DNA of 64,000 nucleotides from Echinococcus granulosus (taxonomy: Eukaryota > Platyhelminthes > Cestoda > Cyclophyllidea > Taeniidae): positions 83,118 to 147,117 of the forward strand of contig NW_020170388.1 of NCBI RefSeq assembly GCF_000524195.1, given 5' to 3'. Positions 38,001 through 49,300 of the stretch are shown piece by piece (position 1 is the stretch's first letter; each line of letters begins with the position of its first letter). The notes under the pieces are model-generated. The model did no database searches, was not told where the DNA came from, and saw only the letters and a program-made list of their open reading frames with translations. A program made the translations under genes and the position numbers.

Positions 38001-40492
38001 GCCCAAAAGGCCAGCCTACCCAGCGAGGTACAAGGGGGCTAATTCGAAGTACAAAAGTGGCGCCTCACCAGAACCGAGGGATAAACCACTATCGTATTAC
38101 AATAGTGCCCCGGGTTGCCCCCAAAAGCGTAGTACGATGTGTCGGTGTCAACTACTGACCTGATATTGCCTTACACTGTGGATAGAAGGCCACAAGCATA
38201 ACCCCTCGGTCGCGGCACTACGATGTAAGCACAAACCGCTGCAAGAGAATAGCCCACGCATGATTCTGCATACCAGTTCACTGAATTGAAAGGGCCATCA
38301 TTTACTTTCAAATAAACTGATTATCCCACTGAAAACTGCTGTTGTTTAATAACTATTTCTTATTAAAATGGACTATTTTAGAGAACTGGAATTGTTGTGG
38401 AGGCACACATTCGACTGCAGGTGAACGCCCACATCGAACGCTCTGCACATATGGCGTGGGTCACTTTTCATTGTTTCCTTTCATAAACTGACACCTTTCC
38501 GTATTCTTCAGTCAAGAAAATTGCGCAAGTAATGCTTTTATGTTTATAGAGACCTCTATAAAAACATCTCCGATCCAATGTATCTGCCAATGGCATGGTT
38601 CGAAAATGTGAGTTACTGCTTCTTTTCACCATTTTCCAGATTGACATTCCCATACACATAGATGGGAGCGTTTGCTAACAGGCGTATGATGTCATGTCGT
38701 ACCTACCCGAGTTCATTATTTATTCATGTTGATGTGCTTGTACTGAAGCATAACAATGTGAAAGAATGGTTTAGTAGCTAAATCGGTGATACGACTTAAA
38801 CGAATAGCTATAAAGTTGCAACGTTTTTTGCTCATTGGATGAGACCTGGACCTGCGGGCAGAGCTTTATAGTGCCAGCAGTGAGGTGGAACCACGGAAGA
38901 TGGAAGTGGTCTGTTTCGTAGCTCTTCCCCCTGTTCAGTGCCTTGTCCTCGGCGCTCTCGGTGACCACTTTTCTGCGTAGAGATGGTACAATATTGAAAA
39001 GCCTCATATATTTGTGCGGGCCCACGTATCACATACTCTTTTCAAAATTCTTTAAAGGAATTTATTGAGCGCATTTCATACACCAGTCTCCTTTAATGTT
39101 TTTTAACTCCTCGATTGATTCGCCTCGATTTTATTTCACCTGTATAACGCATTACGACCTCAGCATTTTTCGACACCCATCTGGGTTGTTCCTAGAATGT
39201 CTTGATATAAAATGTCAAGTGTCTAATCTTCAGGTTTGTAGAGCGGTTTTCGCGGTCTTTTGTGGGCAACATGAATTCATCCCTTGCAAATATTACTTGC
39301 AATTGCTTTGCTTGCCTTCCTTAAACATTGACAAAATCATTACATCCTCCAAAGTGATGAGGGGTTTCGGGCACATTTTACTGCAGCGCCATCGATGCAG
39401 CACCCGAGCTACCTCTAAAGGCGTCAAGAGAAGTGCGAGTCTTGAAGTAACCTCAGGATTAGTAATCTGGGTAACACGAACCAGATTCCGTGTCAATGTC
39501 ACAGATGCCGCTCTGTAAACGATTTCAGTACTCATAGTCCACTTCAGCAAATGCTACTGACAGGATAAGGAGGCCACATACGGCTAGCGTGTAAGACCTT
39601 AAAAGTTCGTGCGACATTATGGCTTCAGAGCAGGCGATTCCCCCCTTACTTTAAGGAAATTGAAGGTGGTCCCGAGGCCTTGAAGCTCCTCTACTCTGCA
39701 GTCTACGTTCAGCCGGATCACATTCGTCTGGCGATCTACGTTTCATTCATTCTTGCTGTCACCCTCTTCGGCATTTTCTCCATCGTAAATGTGATACTAA
39801 TGCTAGTGCGCAACTCCAAGTGCATTTGCTCTGTTTTTCGGTTGCGGAAACAAAATCCCTCTGTGCGACATCTCCTTCTTGATGCTCCTGCTGATAGTGC
39901 TAGTGACTTGGTGAGTTTTGACACACTAGGGGTTGGTCTGAGTGGGCTTGTTTGAAATAAATGAACCTCATATCTTAGTCAATGAGATAAGCATCTCTTG
40001 AAAATTAGGGCCCCAGAATGACTTAATTTTGCACAAAAGGTAAAATGCTTAATATTAAATATTGTTTACCGTTTTTCTGACTTTTTACTTACCTTTCCTT
40101 TGTTTGTCTACGTAAAAGAATTATAGTCGCAGAAACTCCTCACCAATTAGGCCGAAGCGTAGGCATTAATCGTGGCTCCAACAACAGACTTTCATTTTTG
40201 AAAATCAATCAAACCTGATAATAAACAGTCTCAGACTAAGGCAGTTAAGGATTTCAAATTGTTTTTGCAATCCACTCATCGCTTTCTTTATCTCACACGA
40301 TTTAGAGACAAATTTCAAAATTTCATTCTTCCGGTGTTTCAGTTTTTGTCAGATATAGAAGCTTCACTTCAATTTTAACATTTTTTACTTAATATGACTT
40401 TCTTTTGTTTGTGTTAGGGGTCCGTGAAGCGGTTTACGACGTGTTTCAACACTAAATCAGCAGTTCTGGTAGAAGGAAAGCAAATTGGCTAA
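32027..40492 (+). CDS. CD36/scavenger receptor class B protein, copy 1
   Basis: A CD36/SCARB family lipid receptor of 544 residues with two membrane segments and a large glycosylated ectodomain. Exons: 32027-32161, 32393-32550, 33725-33878, 35312-35512, 35991-36082, 36162-36211, 36256-36383, 36418-36672, 38382-38455, 38550-38607, 39656-39910, 40418-40492; the total is divisible by three. The N-terminal helix (about residues 8-35) is followed by the family hallmark GPYVYW (exon 2), FLWGY (exon 4), ANEIRGTDGT (exons 6-7) and GLFDISQC with four nearby Cys (exon 8). MAWFEN (exon 10) and a second helix (exon 11) follow. Exon 11 contains a cytoplasmic CICSVFRLRKQ after the helix. Several N-glycosylation sequons are visible (NLT, NIS, NIT). 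Family members import fatty acids, sterols or lipoprotein lipid at the plasma membrane or act as lysosomal receptors; which applies here is unknown. Introns 6 and 7 are only 44 and 34 bases. The start ATG lies 3 bases after an AG acceptor. Confidence 0.95.
32859..33048 (+). CDS. Cryptic or alternative terminal exon in SCARB copy 1
   Basis: Lies inside intron 2. After an acceptor (AATCTCCTAG) the sequence reads 62 residues to TAA, including LLRLSDVKQVMRIS and MEPTVQKDFEAMSD, with good protein-like composition. The exon would enter in phase 2, exactly what exon 2 requires (TG plus G makes Trp). Used as a terminal exon it would give a short N-terminally anchored product of about 160 residues. 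It is not homologous to the CD36 ectodomain, and no donor was found. It could also be the last exon of an unrelated gene or a pseudogene fragment. Confidence 0.3.
34440..34650 (+). repeat. Dispersed repeat R, copy 2
   Basis: Begins TGTAGCCTCCAAGTCTTCC, continues with GTCGAAAGAAG and an AATACTGG patch, GAATATGTAGTGCC, GGGAAGGGCTGAGGGGCTAC, GGAAGTACAAT, and CGCCCGCGTAAC, and fades near AAACAAACAATCACAG. It lies in intron 3 of SCARB copy 1. Confidence 0.7.
37903..38115 (+). repeat. Dispersed repeat R, copy 3
   Basis: Begins TGTAGCGTCCTGGGAATCC and continues GAAGACGAAAGAAGAC, AATACTCATGCAGAACATATATAT, then a GGCATGGCCC block and GAAGTACAAAAG. It ends near CGTATTACAATAG. Same orientation as copies 1 and 2. 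It lies in intron 8 of SCARB copy 1. Confidence 0.65.
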
Positions 40493-41728
40493 ATTTTAGT
40501 AGATGACGTGTTTTAAACACACTTGCTTCCAAAGCTTTGACGCCTTTGGTAGTATTTGTTGACTGACCTTGAAAGTGTTGCGAATCATATATTCATATAA
40601 TCATATATTTGTTTTGTATCCTTTTTCGAAAAATAGTTTCTGAAGAACAACGAAGACACTGTTAGATCTACAGTCAGTCCCTGGAACAATTTGATAAGGG
40701 CCTAGTCCACAAACCTGGAGGACATATGGCCGTAGACTGATCGGCTCTACGCCTTCTTTCGTCTGTAGCATGCTCTGCATTTCATCGTAGAACGCGTCTT
40801 CCTCATCCATTATACCATCAAGGCCTTTTTAGTCAAAATTCTACTATGTTACTTTGCTATTTTAAGTAGTGCCCAATTTTGAAATATATCTTTTGCAGGA
40901 AAATTCGTTATTTTTGAAAAATGCTGCTTTGTTTTTTGAAGTATCAGGAGGGTCTATAGGGCTTTGTCGTTTGTTTAGTCGCGTGAGTTTTTTGTACTTT
41001 TCACGAATTAATTACGCACAGTTCTAAATGTGACGACTAAAGACGGGGCCTGTGAGTTCGTTTTTGTAAGTATTTGTAAGCATCTTTTCTCGTTATTGCA
41101 TTCGAAAATGCAGTTTTAAATTTGATTGGTGGGTAAAATTTTGAATGATGACTTTTTTAATGACGCCCCGGGCATTTGAATTACAAGGTTAGATAGAATC
41201 ACTCAAAACCACGATTGTAAATAATTTGCTGTACTGATTGGTCAAATGGTTACAAGAATCTTCAGATTTATTTGTAATTGCAATTCCTCCTTCCTTTTAG
41301 GAGTTTTTTGTCCCCTTATTGTATATGAAATAAATAACGACTATCTAAAATAGGGACTGTGTATGGTTATGATACCCACTTAGCGCCCAAAAGTCCTGAT
41401 AATACCTACTTTCATATATCTCGAAACGAATGATTCGCAGTAATTATCGTAATTAGAAAGCTGTGCAATTTAGCTTTGGGATCACTCTCATTCTGTGGCT
41501 ATTTTACAGAACCTATAACCCCGACTTCGGACCATATAAACTCGTTTCTATCAATTAGCTTTGAAAGAGAACCTGCATGACGAAAACGGCGTGTTTGTCA
41601 TGGACGTTTTTTTGTCGTGACACGTTGATTTGCCTGTACAGGTAGGCAACAAACTTTGCTGTGAATATCCATCCCCCGTAGCCAGTTGATCAAGTCCGAG
41701 AAAGATGGTCGAAAATCCACTTAGATCG
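40493..41728. other. 3' flank of SCARB copy 1, mostly empty
   Basis: AT-rich stretch. A minus-strand open frame at 40601-40810 is listed separately. Nothing else is supported. Confidence 0.5.
40601..40810 (-). CDS. Possible short acidic ORF or first exon
   Basis: An ATG-initiated frame begins MDEEDAFYDEMQSML and continues EPISLRPYVLQ before a possible GTTTGT donor; unspliced it runs to 69 residues. The acidic first part looks coding, the remainder less so. No family recognised. It would run convergent with SCARB copy 1. Chance is a real alternative. Confidence 0.2.
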   Translation of the reverse strand: MDEEDAFYDEMQSMLQTKEGVEPISLRPYVLQVCGLGPYQIVPGTDCRSNSVFVVLQKLFFEKGYKTNI

Positions 41729-42594
41729 CTATTTTTCAAAGTCTGGGGATGGGGTATCTTCTCCTGCTGTATGGGTCCAAGAATCACCCGGCTGGATGAT
41801 TCAGTGGAACCAAGGTGTAAGTAAACCAGAAATGCCCCCATATTTCTACCCAAATGTTACAAATGCTATCAACCCCCAGGATTTCTGATACAACAGTTAG
41901 TCTTTAGAGTTAGTGACACGTGAAGCCGTCAAAAGGAGGCCAATGACCTTGTCATCACGATCACGTTCAAACCCGTCTTCTGGGCGTTATCAACGCACCT
42001 TCGCTGCGATGACTACAAAGAGTGCCAGGCCTAAATATCCTAAATTTTTGACACCTATGCTTATAGCCATCCTGTCAAAAAACTTTTTTCTATCCACACC
42101 CGTCTCCTAACACCCCCTCTAGAGCGAATAGGGAGCTCTGCAACCTGAATTATGCTGGGACTGATTTATCGATGAGACTCCGTTTTGCCCAGTAATCACA
42201 ATGTTTACCTTAACAAGTAACTTGCCGCAATTTTCAGACCAGCTTCACTGTCACCGAAAAACTTCATTTAGATACGTTGAGAAAAAGGACCCCTTTCTCC
42301 ATAAAATCCATATATCTAGAAGAATTCTCCTCAACGTAAACTCCAAGCCTAGGAAGTCTGTCATGTAGGAGACGCCACTTCTCAGCAAGGAACAGGGACG
42401 AGATTTTGTCCAACTCCCAGGAAGCCACGTCAACCATCGACGAGAAGAGCATAAGGCAAAATATGCCATTTTTGCAATCACAATGTGATACAAAAATATA
42501 CAAAATCATTTTTTTAAAGCGGAGCATTGTCAGCAGGAAGGAGGAGGCTTTGAGCAGGCAGCAGAGATGTGGAAACGGTGAAGGAAGAGTGGGG
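41729..42594 (-). CDS. Unrecognised membrane protein, partial
   Basis: Three minus-strand exons join in frame: 42594-42276, 42106-41999 and a proposed terminal exon 41791-41729. The middle exon (36 codons) is convincing, with good splice sites and the sequence ETGVDRKKFFDRM followed by a hydrophobic segment (YLGLALFVVIAAK). The first contains VDVASWELDKIS, LAEKWRLLHDRL and YVEENSSRYMDFMEKG. The terminal exon encodes a short acidic tail (AGEDTPSPDFEK) and TAG. An alternative third exon continuing in another frame is possible. The start codon is not found; an ATG at 42672 with an upstream acceptor does not connect in phase. Family unknown. The gene lies between the two CD36-like genes, on the strand of copy 2, just downstream of it. 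Confidence 0.4.
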
Positions 42595-43395
42595 CTAAAA
42601 GAACACTTTAGACAAGAGAGTGGGCAAGACGTCAATAGTCAAGCTGTCGCGGAATGTCATTATTGCGGACATCTGTTCTGCTGTGTGTCGATCGCTCTCT
42701 CTACACTCGCCTTCTCCACCCTGAAATAGAAAGTGGTAACGGTAGAAGCTGAGAGGGAGGCAAGTTGATGGCTGCACAGGCAGAAGCAGATCAAATCCCT
42801 CCCCCCTCATGCCATTTAGGTCACTTAGAGGTCGGTAAATACGCTCGACATCAAATCTTGCCCCAACCACTCAGGAGGACTAACGCTTGAATAATTAATG
42901 CCCTGTCAACGAGGCGCTGAAAGGCGGAGAAATGTTCTCATTTGTGAGGCGAACTGTTTAATTACACGGACTCTTGAGTCTCCAGGGCTCATTGCTACTT
43001 TTTCGGTCCACTCCTTCGCGGTCACCTTTCCCGTTTAACAACCGACATGCCTGGATTACGGCTCTGGAGAGGACTCAAGGCGCTACTCGACCACATGTAA
43101 CAAGGTTAAGGAACGATTCTAGAGTGCTTCGATTTCAACTTGGACGGGCTCTGTGAGCAGGCAACAGGAATATATGTGAGCTACGAGAATGTGCTGTTGG
43201 CAAACGAAAAGAATCCCAGAGCAGACGTCTGCTCGACTCCAACACTGATTTGAGAACTTTTCTACACCTCACAACATCACTTTCACCCGTTGAAACTCGG
43301 GATTTCTTGACTAGCTCTAAACAAAAAGTGGGAGTTGTCGAAGTGCGCGTGGAAAAGCTTTCCAACAAATGAAGAGAAATAGCCAAATAACGAAC
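42595..43395. other. Intergenic between the unknown gene and SCARB copy 2
   Basis: A minus-strand AG acceptor near 42729 followed by an ATG at 42672 could mark the 5' end of the neighbouring unknown gene, but the frames do not connect. Otherwise nothing was found. Confidence 0.4.
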
Positions 43396-46300
43396 CTAGG
43401 CAGTGACCTTCGTGTATTTGGCGTCGAATAGGCCGACGGCGGGAGAGCTGACAGCACCCGACTTGATGGCGTCACCAGTTCGTCGATTATGTCGACAGAT
43501 TTTGAAAAGGAGGATGGTGAGCGTGACAAGTAGGATAAATAGAAGGCCCACGAATACGCTCATAGCAATAAGAACAATGCGGCGTCCATAATTTGGTTGC
43601 ACGTAGACACTATTGTAGAGCGTTTCCAAGGCATCAGCTTCCGCCACGGCTTTCTAGGTAGTGAAGGGAGATTATCAGGACACACTCCAACCAATCACAG
43701 AAGGTAGTGAACTTTATCAAGTAAGCCTGGCTACCAAATAACCTCCCCGCCGTCCGAATCGGGGGCGACCTCAGCGGAAACTTCGAGACGACGACGACAG
43801 GTGGATTCTCTTCCGAGGTAATTAAGTCATCAGAGTCAATTGAATTCCAGAATCAAAAACCTGTTTATTTACGTGAGGTACCATTTAAAGACAAAAAATG
43901 CTGCTGCTGTCAGTGTCACAGTTATCAGTTGATGACACCTAGTCACTTCAAATAGCGGTGTAAACAGATCGGTGGAGGATATGTAGGACGATGCTTTTTG
44001 ACCGGGGGTGAGCTACCCTTCTAGTTACCGCCTGGCAAGCAAATTGGTGGTAAGTCCTGTAGGACGAGTGTTGAAGGTCAGTTTGCAATCTCCTCTTGCT
44101 GGGAGGAGCTGATTGGACCCGGTGAAGCCTGGATGAATAATGATAGTCGAGAGCCTCTTCGGTTCCGTATTTGACTATGTAGACCGTCCCAGCCTTGCGA
44201 GATTCAGTTATGAGGCGGGTCACAAAAGTCAAATGCTCCTGGACCTACTACCAACCTCGGGGAGGGTATAGATCAACGACTTGAAGCAAAGGAAGGTCAC
44301 TACCGCTGCCGAGACCCTCGCTCATTCCATTTTTTTGTCGATAGGTTCATCCATACACCCAAACTAGATTGTTTACCCTGTCAGATGAAATGTGAGATAA
44401 AGCCTCCTCGGCTTTGTGCAAATACCCAACCCATCGAATAAAGTTAACTGACTTCATCAAAGCAAATGTAGGCACATACACACACACAAGCACACCAACG
44501 AATGGACAAATTGGAGGTTAGGGCGGGGGAGGGGGGGAGAGGAGGCGGAGACAGGTAAACAGGGTAGCCTGCACATTAAATTTCGCTGTGCAGACGGCTA
44601 AGTGTCTGAGTGAGAGCTCCAACATCACGCCACTTCGGATGATGAATGGCGTGACTATCGCGCGATATTTATTACTGGCGGTTGGACTCACCTCCTCGAA
44701 CCAAACCACCGGAAGGAATGTCGGCCTTGTCCAGTTTTTGAATTCGTCACTGAAAGGGAAAACACTTTAGGCTTTGATAGGTCGAGGAGATACAGACTGT
44801 TTCTTTAACTATTCGTCTGGTTACGCAGGCACTTAAACCTCCGCGATTGTACTGTCGCTGGGCCGCGTGGCCTCCAGGCCGTCTCGGTAGCCCCTCAACC
44901 CTACCACATGTTGACAATACATATGCTACCCTAGTATTACGTCTTCTTTCATCGCCAAGGAAGTCTTGGGACGCTGCCAGGCTACTTGCATGCTTGAAGT
45001 ACTTTGAGGCGCCTCTTCAGGTCATGTCCCACTTCCGCAATGCTCCTGGTGTCCTACCTCGACTGCCATTGGCCTCTAGGCGCGTTATGGAATTTGGTTT
45101 GCTATTAAAGAATTATTGTAGAAAGTGTGGAGATTCGAGTGATGCACTGTCACCTCCTCCCCCTCCCCTCCGCTTCGATACAAATGTACCAAGTGGTAGA
45201 AGGAGGGTACTTGCTTAACCTGGACAAGTGAATACACGGACCTCTTGACACTCAAATCACCCGCACTACTGGTGTTTTAGCTCTGCTGTACTTTTATGGG
45301 TGACCAACTTACAGAATCTTATGCCATGGAATGGCCTCAAGGATCTGCATTGATAACAGAACCAGTACACTCACTTCAGTGTAACAGTAGTCCCGATTTC
45401 TACGCATTGATAGGACGTCCAAATGGAAGAGAGGCAATCAAAATCAAGTCAACTTTTACCAATTGGCCAAACCTAGAGTTCCACACCATTACCGATGACG
45501 TAGGGAAAAGAAATCATCCTTCATAAACAGCTTTTGGTGGCATGGTGCTTTGGCACTACTTCCCATACGGTCTCCTCCCCGGTACAGGATAAAGGGAGCT
45601 GAAGCGGCAGAACGGTCACATGGAGCCCCCCAGGACTGTTGCACAGAAAGCGACCTCTTTGCAATGACTACTTGACTGCCCCGAGTCCATTCAGCCTCAT
45701 TCATCCCATTTTACTCATTTCCTCCACACTTTCAGTCTCCTTCCTTTTACGACGTGATAATGTTACCTTCACTCCTGTCTCGCGGATACTTCAACTACCG
45801 AGGTGGCGATTTAAAACAGGCCCAAAACTATCACCGCTCTTCAAAATGGCAACTTACGACATCATTCTCGAGGGACGCACATAAACGGAGATTTGAAGAC
45901 GTTTGTAGGCCTCAAGCACCAATCCGAGTTTCTAAAATGGGTGATCAAAAGGGAGTCACAAAAGGCTAACAGGCTGACTTTGACTGTAGTGTCTGCAATG
46001 CACCCAGTTGAAATGACAAGACACCTGACCTCCAGACACGATTTCCGAGTACATATGCACGCAATAGTGCTGTCACCGCTGACACCACTTGCCAAAAGAA
46101 TATAGTTTAGTAGAGATGACACACTGATTCCACCTTCATGGCTCAAAATGTTGACAAGTTGATATTTATTGAATCCATAATCGATATCCACTTCTTGTTA
46201 CTGCCAAATTGGCAATTTGTCAGTAGGGTCCTGAAATGCAGGCGGACTTTAACAAACCCAGTGTCTGTGTTTGAGGCCATAAAAAAAAGGAAACCGAGCT

Positions 46301-49300
46301 TCCAAAGTTTTTGCGCAGAAGTGCCAATGCTGCGGCACCAAAAAAAAGCATGGAACAAATGATGGCAAGAAATCTCGGAATCTGGGAGAATGCTCTGATG
46401 ACTACCATCAACCTTGTGGATTCAAAAGGTGGATCTGGAGGCAATTGCCTCCAGAAAAGTCTCAAGTTAGCAATTATTTTGCTTGGTCAAGCCACATAAC
46501 TCCTTTAATCTTTGGGAGGAACTTTTTCGGACCATCGTAGTCACCAGCTAGCTAAGTCGCCTAGTAAGCTACCACTTCCAACCTCGGCAGCAATCACTAC
46601 CGTGGCCAGAACAATTGGGTGGTTTCAATAAGAGATGTTAAAATCAAACCACGACACCTGAATTCACCAAAGGGGAGAAAAAAAGTTCAAGAAACATAAA
46701 CCGCAATTGTTTTCGGTATGGTTCTCTACACTTATTCCAGGGTTGAATCGGGACATGCGAAGCTTCGATACTGAAATACTTTTAAGTACGACCAAATCAG
46801 ACTAGCACGTTATATTTTACTATTATTCCCTTTGAAACGGATCATCGCATAGGCCTTTGAAAAGTTTACGCCATTCCAATCGAGCACCCCTTCATCACAT
46901 TGGTTCTCGGAGCCTTTCAAAGCTGCATGAGTCCGCAGGTTTTACACCTTTGTTCACAAGGCGCTTTGTCCATCATCCAACGCAGCTGCTGTACCACTGT
47001 GACTTGATATGGGGACGGAGAGTGGGTGGACTGATCCACGACGTTGCTCACCGGCCACTACTGGCACTGTGCTAGCATCCATATGCTTATGAATTTGCCA
47101 GTCCCAGGTTAATTTGAACGCGCTTCGTTTATCACCCGTTTCAAGCAAAACAGCAGTTCATTCATGCAACACCGCTGGCTCGGTCCAATGGTGACCGCAA
47201 GCGTGAATCACATTGTGGTGGTGATGGTGGTTGTGTGGACTGTTCACACGACCACTGCTGTCACTCATTTCTTGTCTGTGTTGCTAATGGCGTAGCAGCG
47301 GAAATAAAAGGACCAGCATTTACACCAGACACAACGAGAATAACTAAGTAGGGCTACCAGCATACTCTGGCCCTTCTTTCGATTTTGGGCTGTGAAACTA
47401 GGCTTTTGACGATGAAAGTGGCCTACGACAAGCAGACTGACAAAACGTGATTTCTTTCAAGGCCAGGAAGTATTCAAGAAGTCACATTAACTCAATGGAT
47501 ATGGCCTTGAACAAGTCAACTCCCTTAAGAAAATGTGTATGGATGTTTTTGTTGGCACAATTTCCCTCCACACACCTCCTAGAAGTCCCCAACTCACCGG
47601 TTCCACAAAGATCTTCGTGGAGGCATTGTCAGCTGTAGGCGTGGGCAGACCTTCCACCCCTTCTCGGACTGTTGGATCAGCACCAAAGAAATATGGTTGC
47701 GAGCTGTAGATCGGTGGTCGCAACTCGTTCTGTCGACGACATGAGGAAAGGTCAAAGATGCCGGCTGGTGGACAGGGGGGACCCGCTGTCTTTGGTGGAC
47801 AGTAGCCCTTATTGGCCGGATTTACAGAGGCCGGTTCTGCGGTCTCCGGTGTACCACCCATAGAAAGGACCTAGAGGGAATGAGTAAATGTTGAAGTCTC
47901 CAGCCTCGCACGGGTTAGTGAAATCGTAGAGCCAATGCATTTACAGATGAAGCATTTTGCCAGTTAATGGACGCAACAGCTTGGAAAGCTTCCTTCTGGC
48001 AGATAAATCCATCTCAGGTTACAGGAGCAATGGAAATAACAATTAAAGTAATTTCTCTCCTTATATAGTTAAAAAAGGGTCAATAATTTCACTATTTGTC
48101 AATTATGCATCGACGGACTTGATGGTGAAATTAACCACTTGTAAAGGACATAACAAAGAAGGCAGCAAAATTATCTACTTCTTTCGAAAATGCGGTGCTT
48201 TTCACCAGACTACTGCAGCAAATGTTGGGCTAAAAGGCTAGCTTGAAGCCTTTATGCAAGTAGCTACGAGAAACGTGACGACTGCTATCACAAGACAGCC
48301 TTTGGAATGTCACATACTAGATATTACGTTGAAGGCCTTTGTCAAATTTATTCCCTTTACATCATGCCTCCTCGTTTCATAACTTTTTACCACCCTTTTG
48401 GAGGCAGCAGACCCCAATTAGCGCTCCTTCCGTTAAATACAAACGGAATAATGAAAGGATAAAGTTGAGGGGAGGACGGGAGCTTCTTTAACTGATCTGT
48501 TTGAGGCAGTTTCACAGACAGAGGAAAGATTTGGGATAGAAAGTATGGCTTGGCCGCCATTCCCTGGGGGCTCCGGTGTGTCGATCACTCGGTCAAGTGA
48601 TTATAAAAGTACAGGAGAAAGTTCACGCACATGATCGCTCAGATAAACATATACACAACCACAGCACCTCCCTTTCCTGCTTCTCTATCAAGTTGTGATT
48701 TGGCATGCTTTGGGTAAACAGAGGAGGCATTTTAAGGAAGCCCAGAAGTATTTCACCATCTAGCCCACTTCTTGTTGTGGAACAGCGTCTAGCACACGCC
48801 ACGGCCTTCAAAGGATACTCTGAATACACTTTACAGAAATAGCTGGGATAGGTGGGTCTCCTGAGGCATATGGGATGCACAACCACCACTGCATGGGGCA
48901 GTTTGTTGCCTGCTATGGACAGGCATTGCAATCTTCATTCCTGCCACTCGAATACTGAAAGCGACTAAAGTCTACCATCCACCACGGAGAGCACCAAGGC
49001 CAACACTCAAATCAAGACGGAAGGTATGTATGACTACGTAGACGTTTTCAATCTATCACGATTTTATGACGCCCGACTAGAAGGGGACGATCTAAAGCTC
49101 ACCTTCAATTTATCCGAGTTGGTCAATTTTCCTGGTCCATCCACTTTCAATTCAAAGGATCGGCAAAGATCGGCAGCGAAAATGAATCGCCTCGAATTCA
49201 TGCTCACATCCGGCGCTAAGTGCGATCCATCTGAGAAGAGGTAAGTAAATCACCGAAATACGATATGAAGAGGAGGCACTTCAGCTTGCGCTAATTTAAA

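Noticed and set aside
46954..47148. Candidate exon 9 of SCARB copy 2 (contains ETGDKRSAFKLTW)
   Set aside because: No AG acceptor stands in the right place and the donor phase is wrong, so it cannot join its neighbours.
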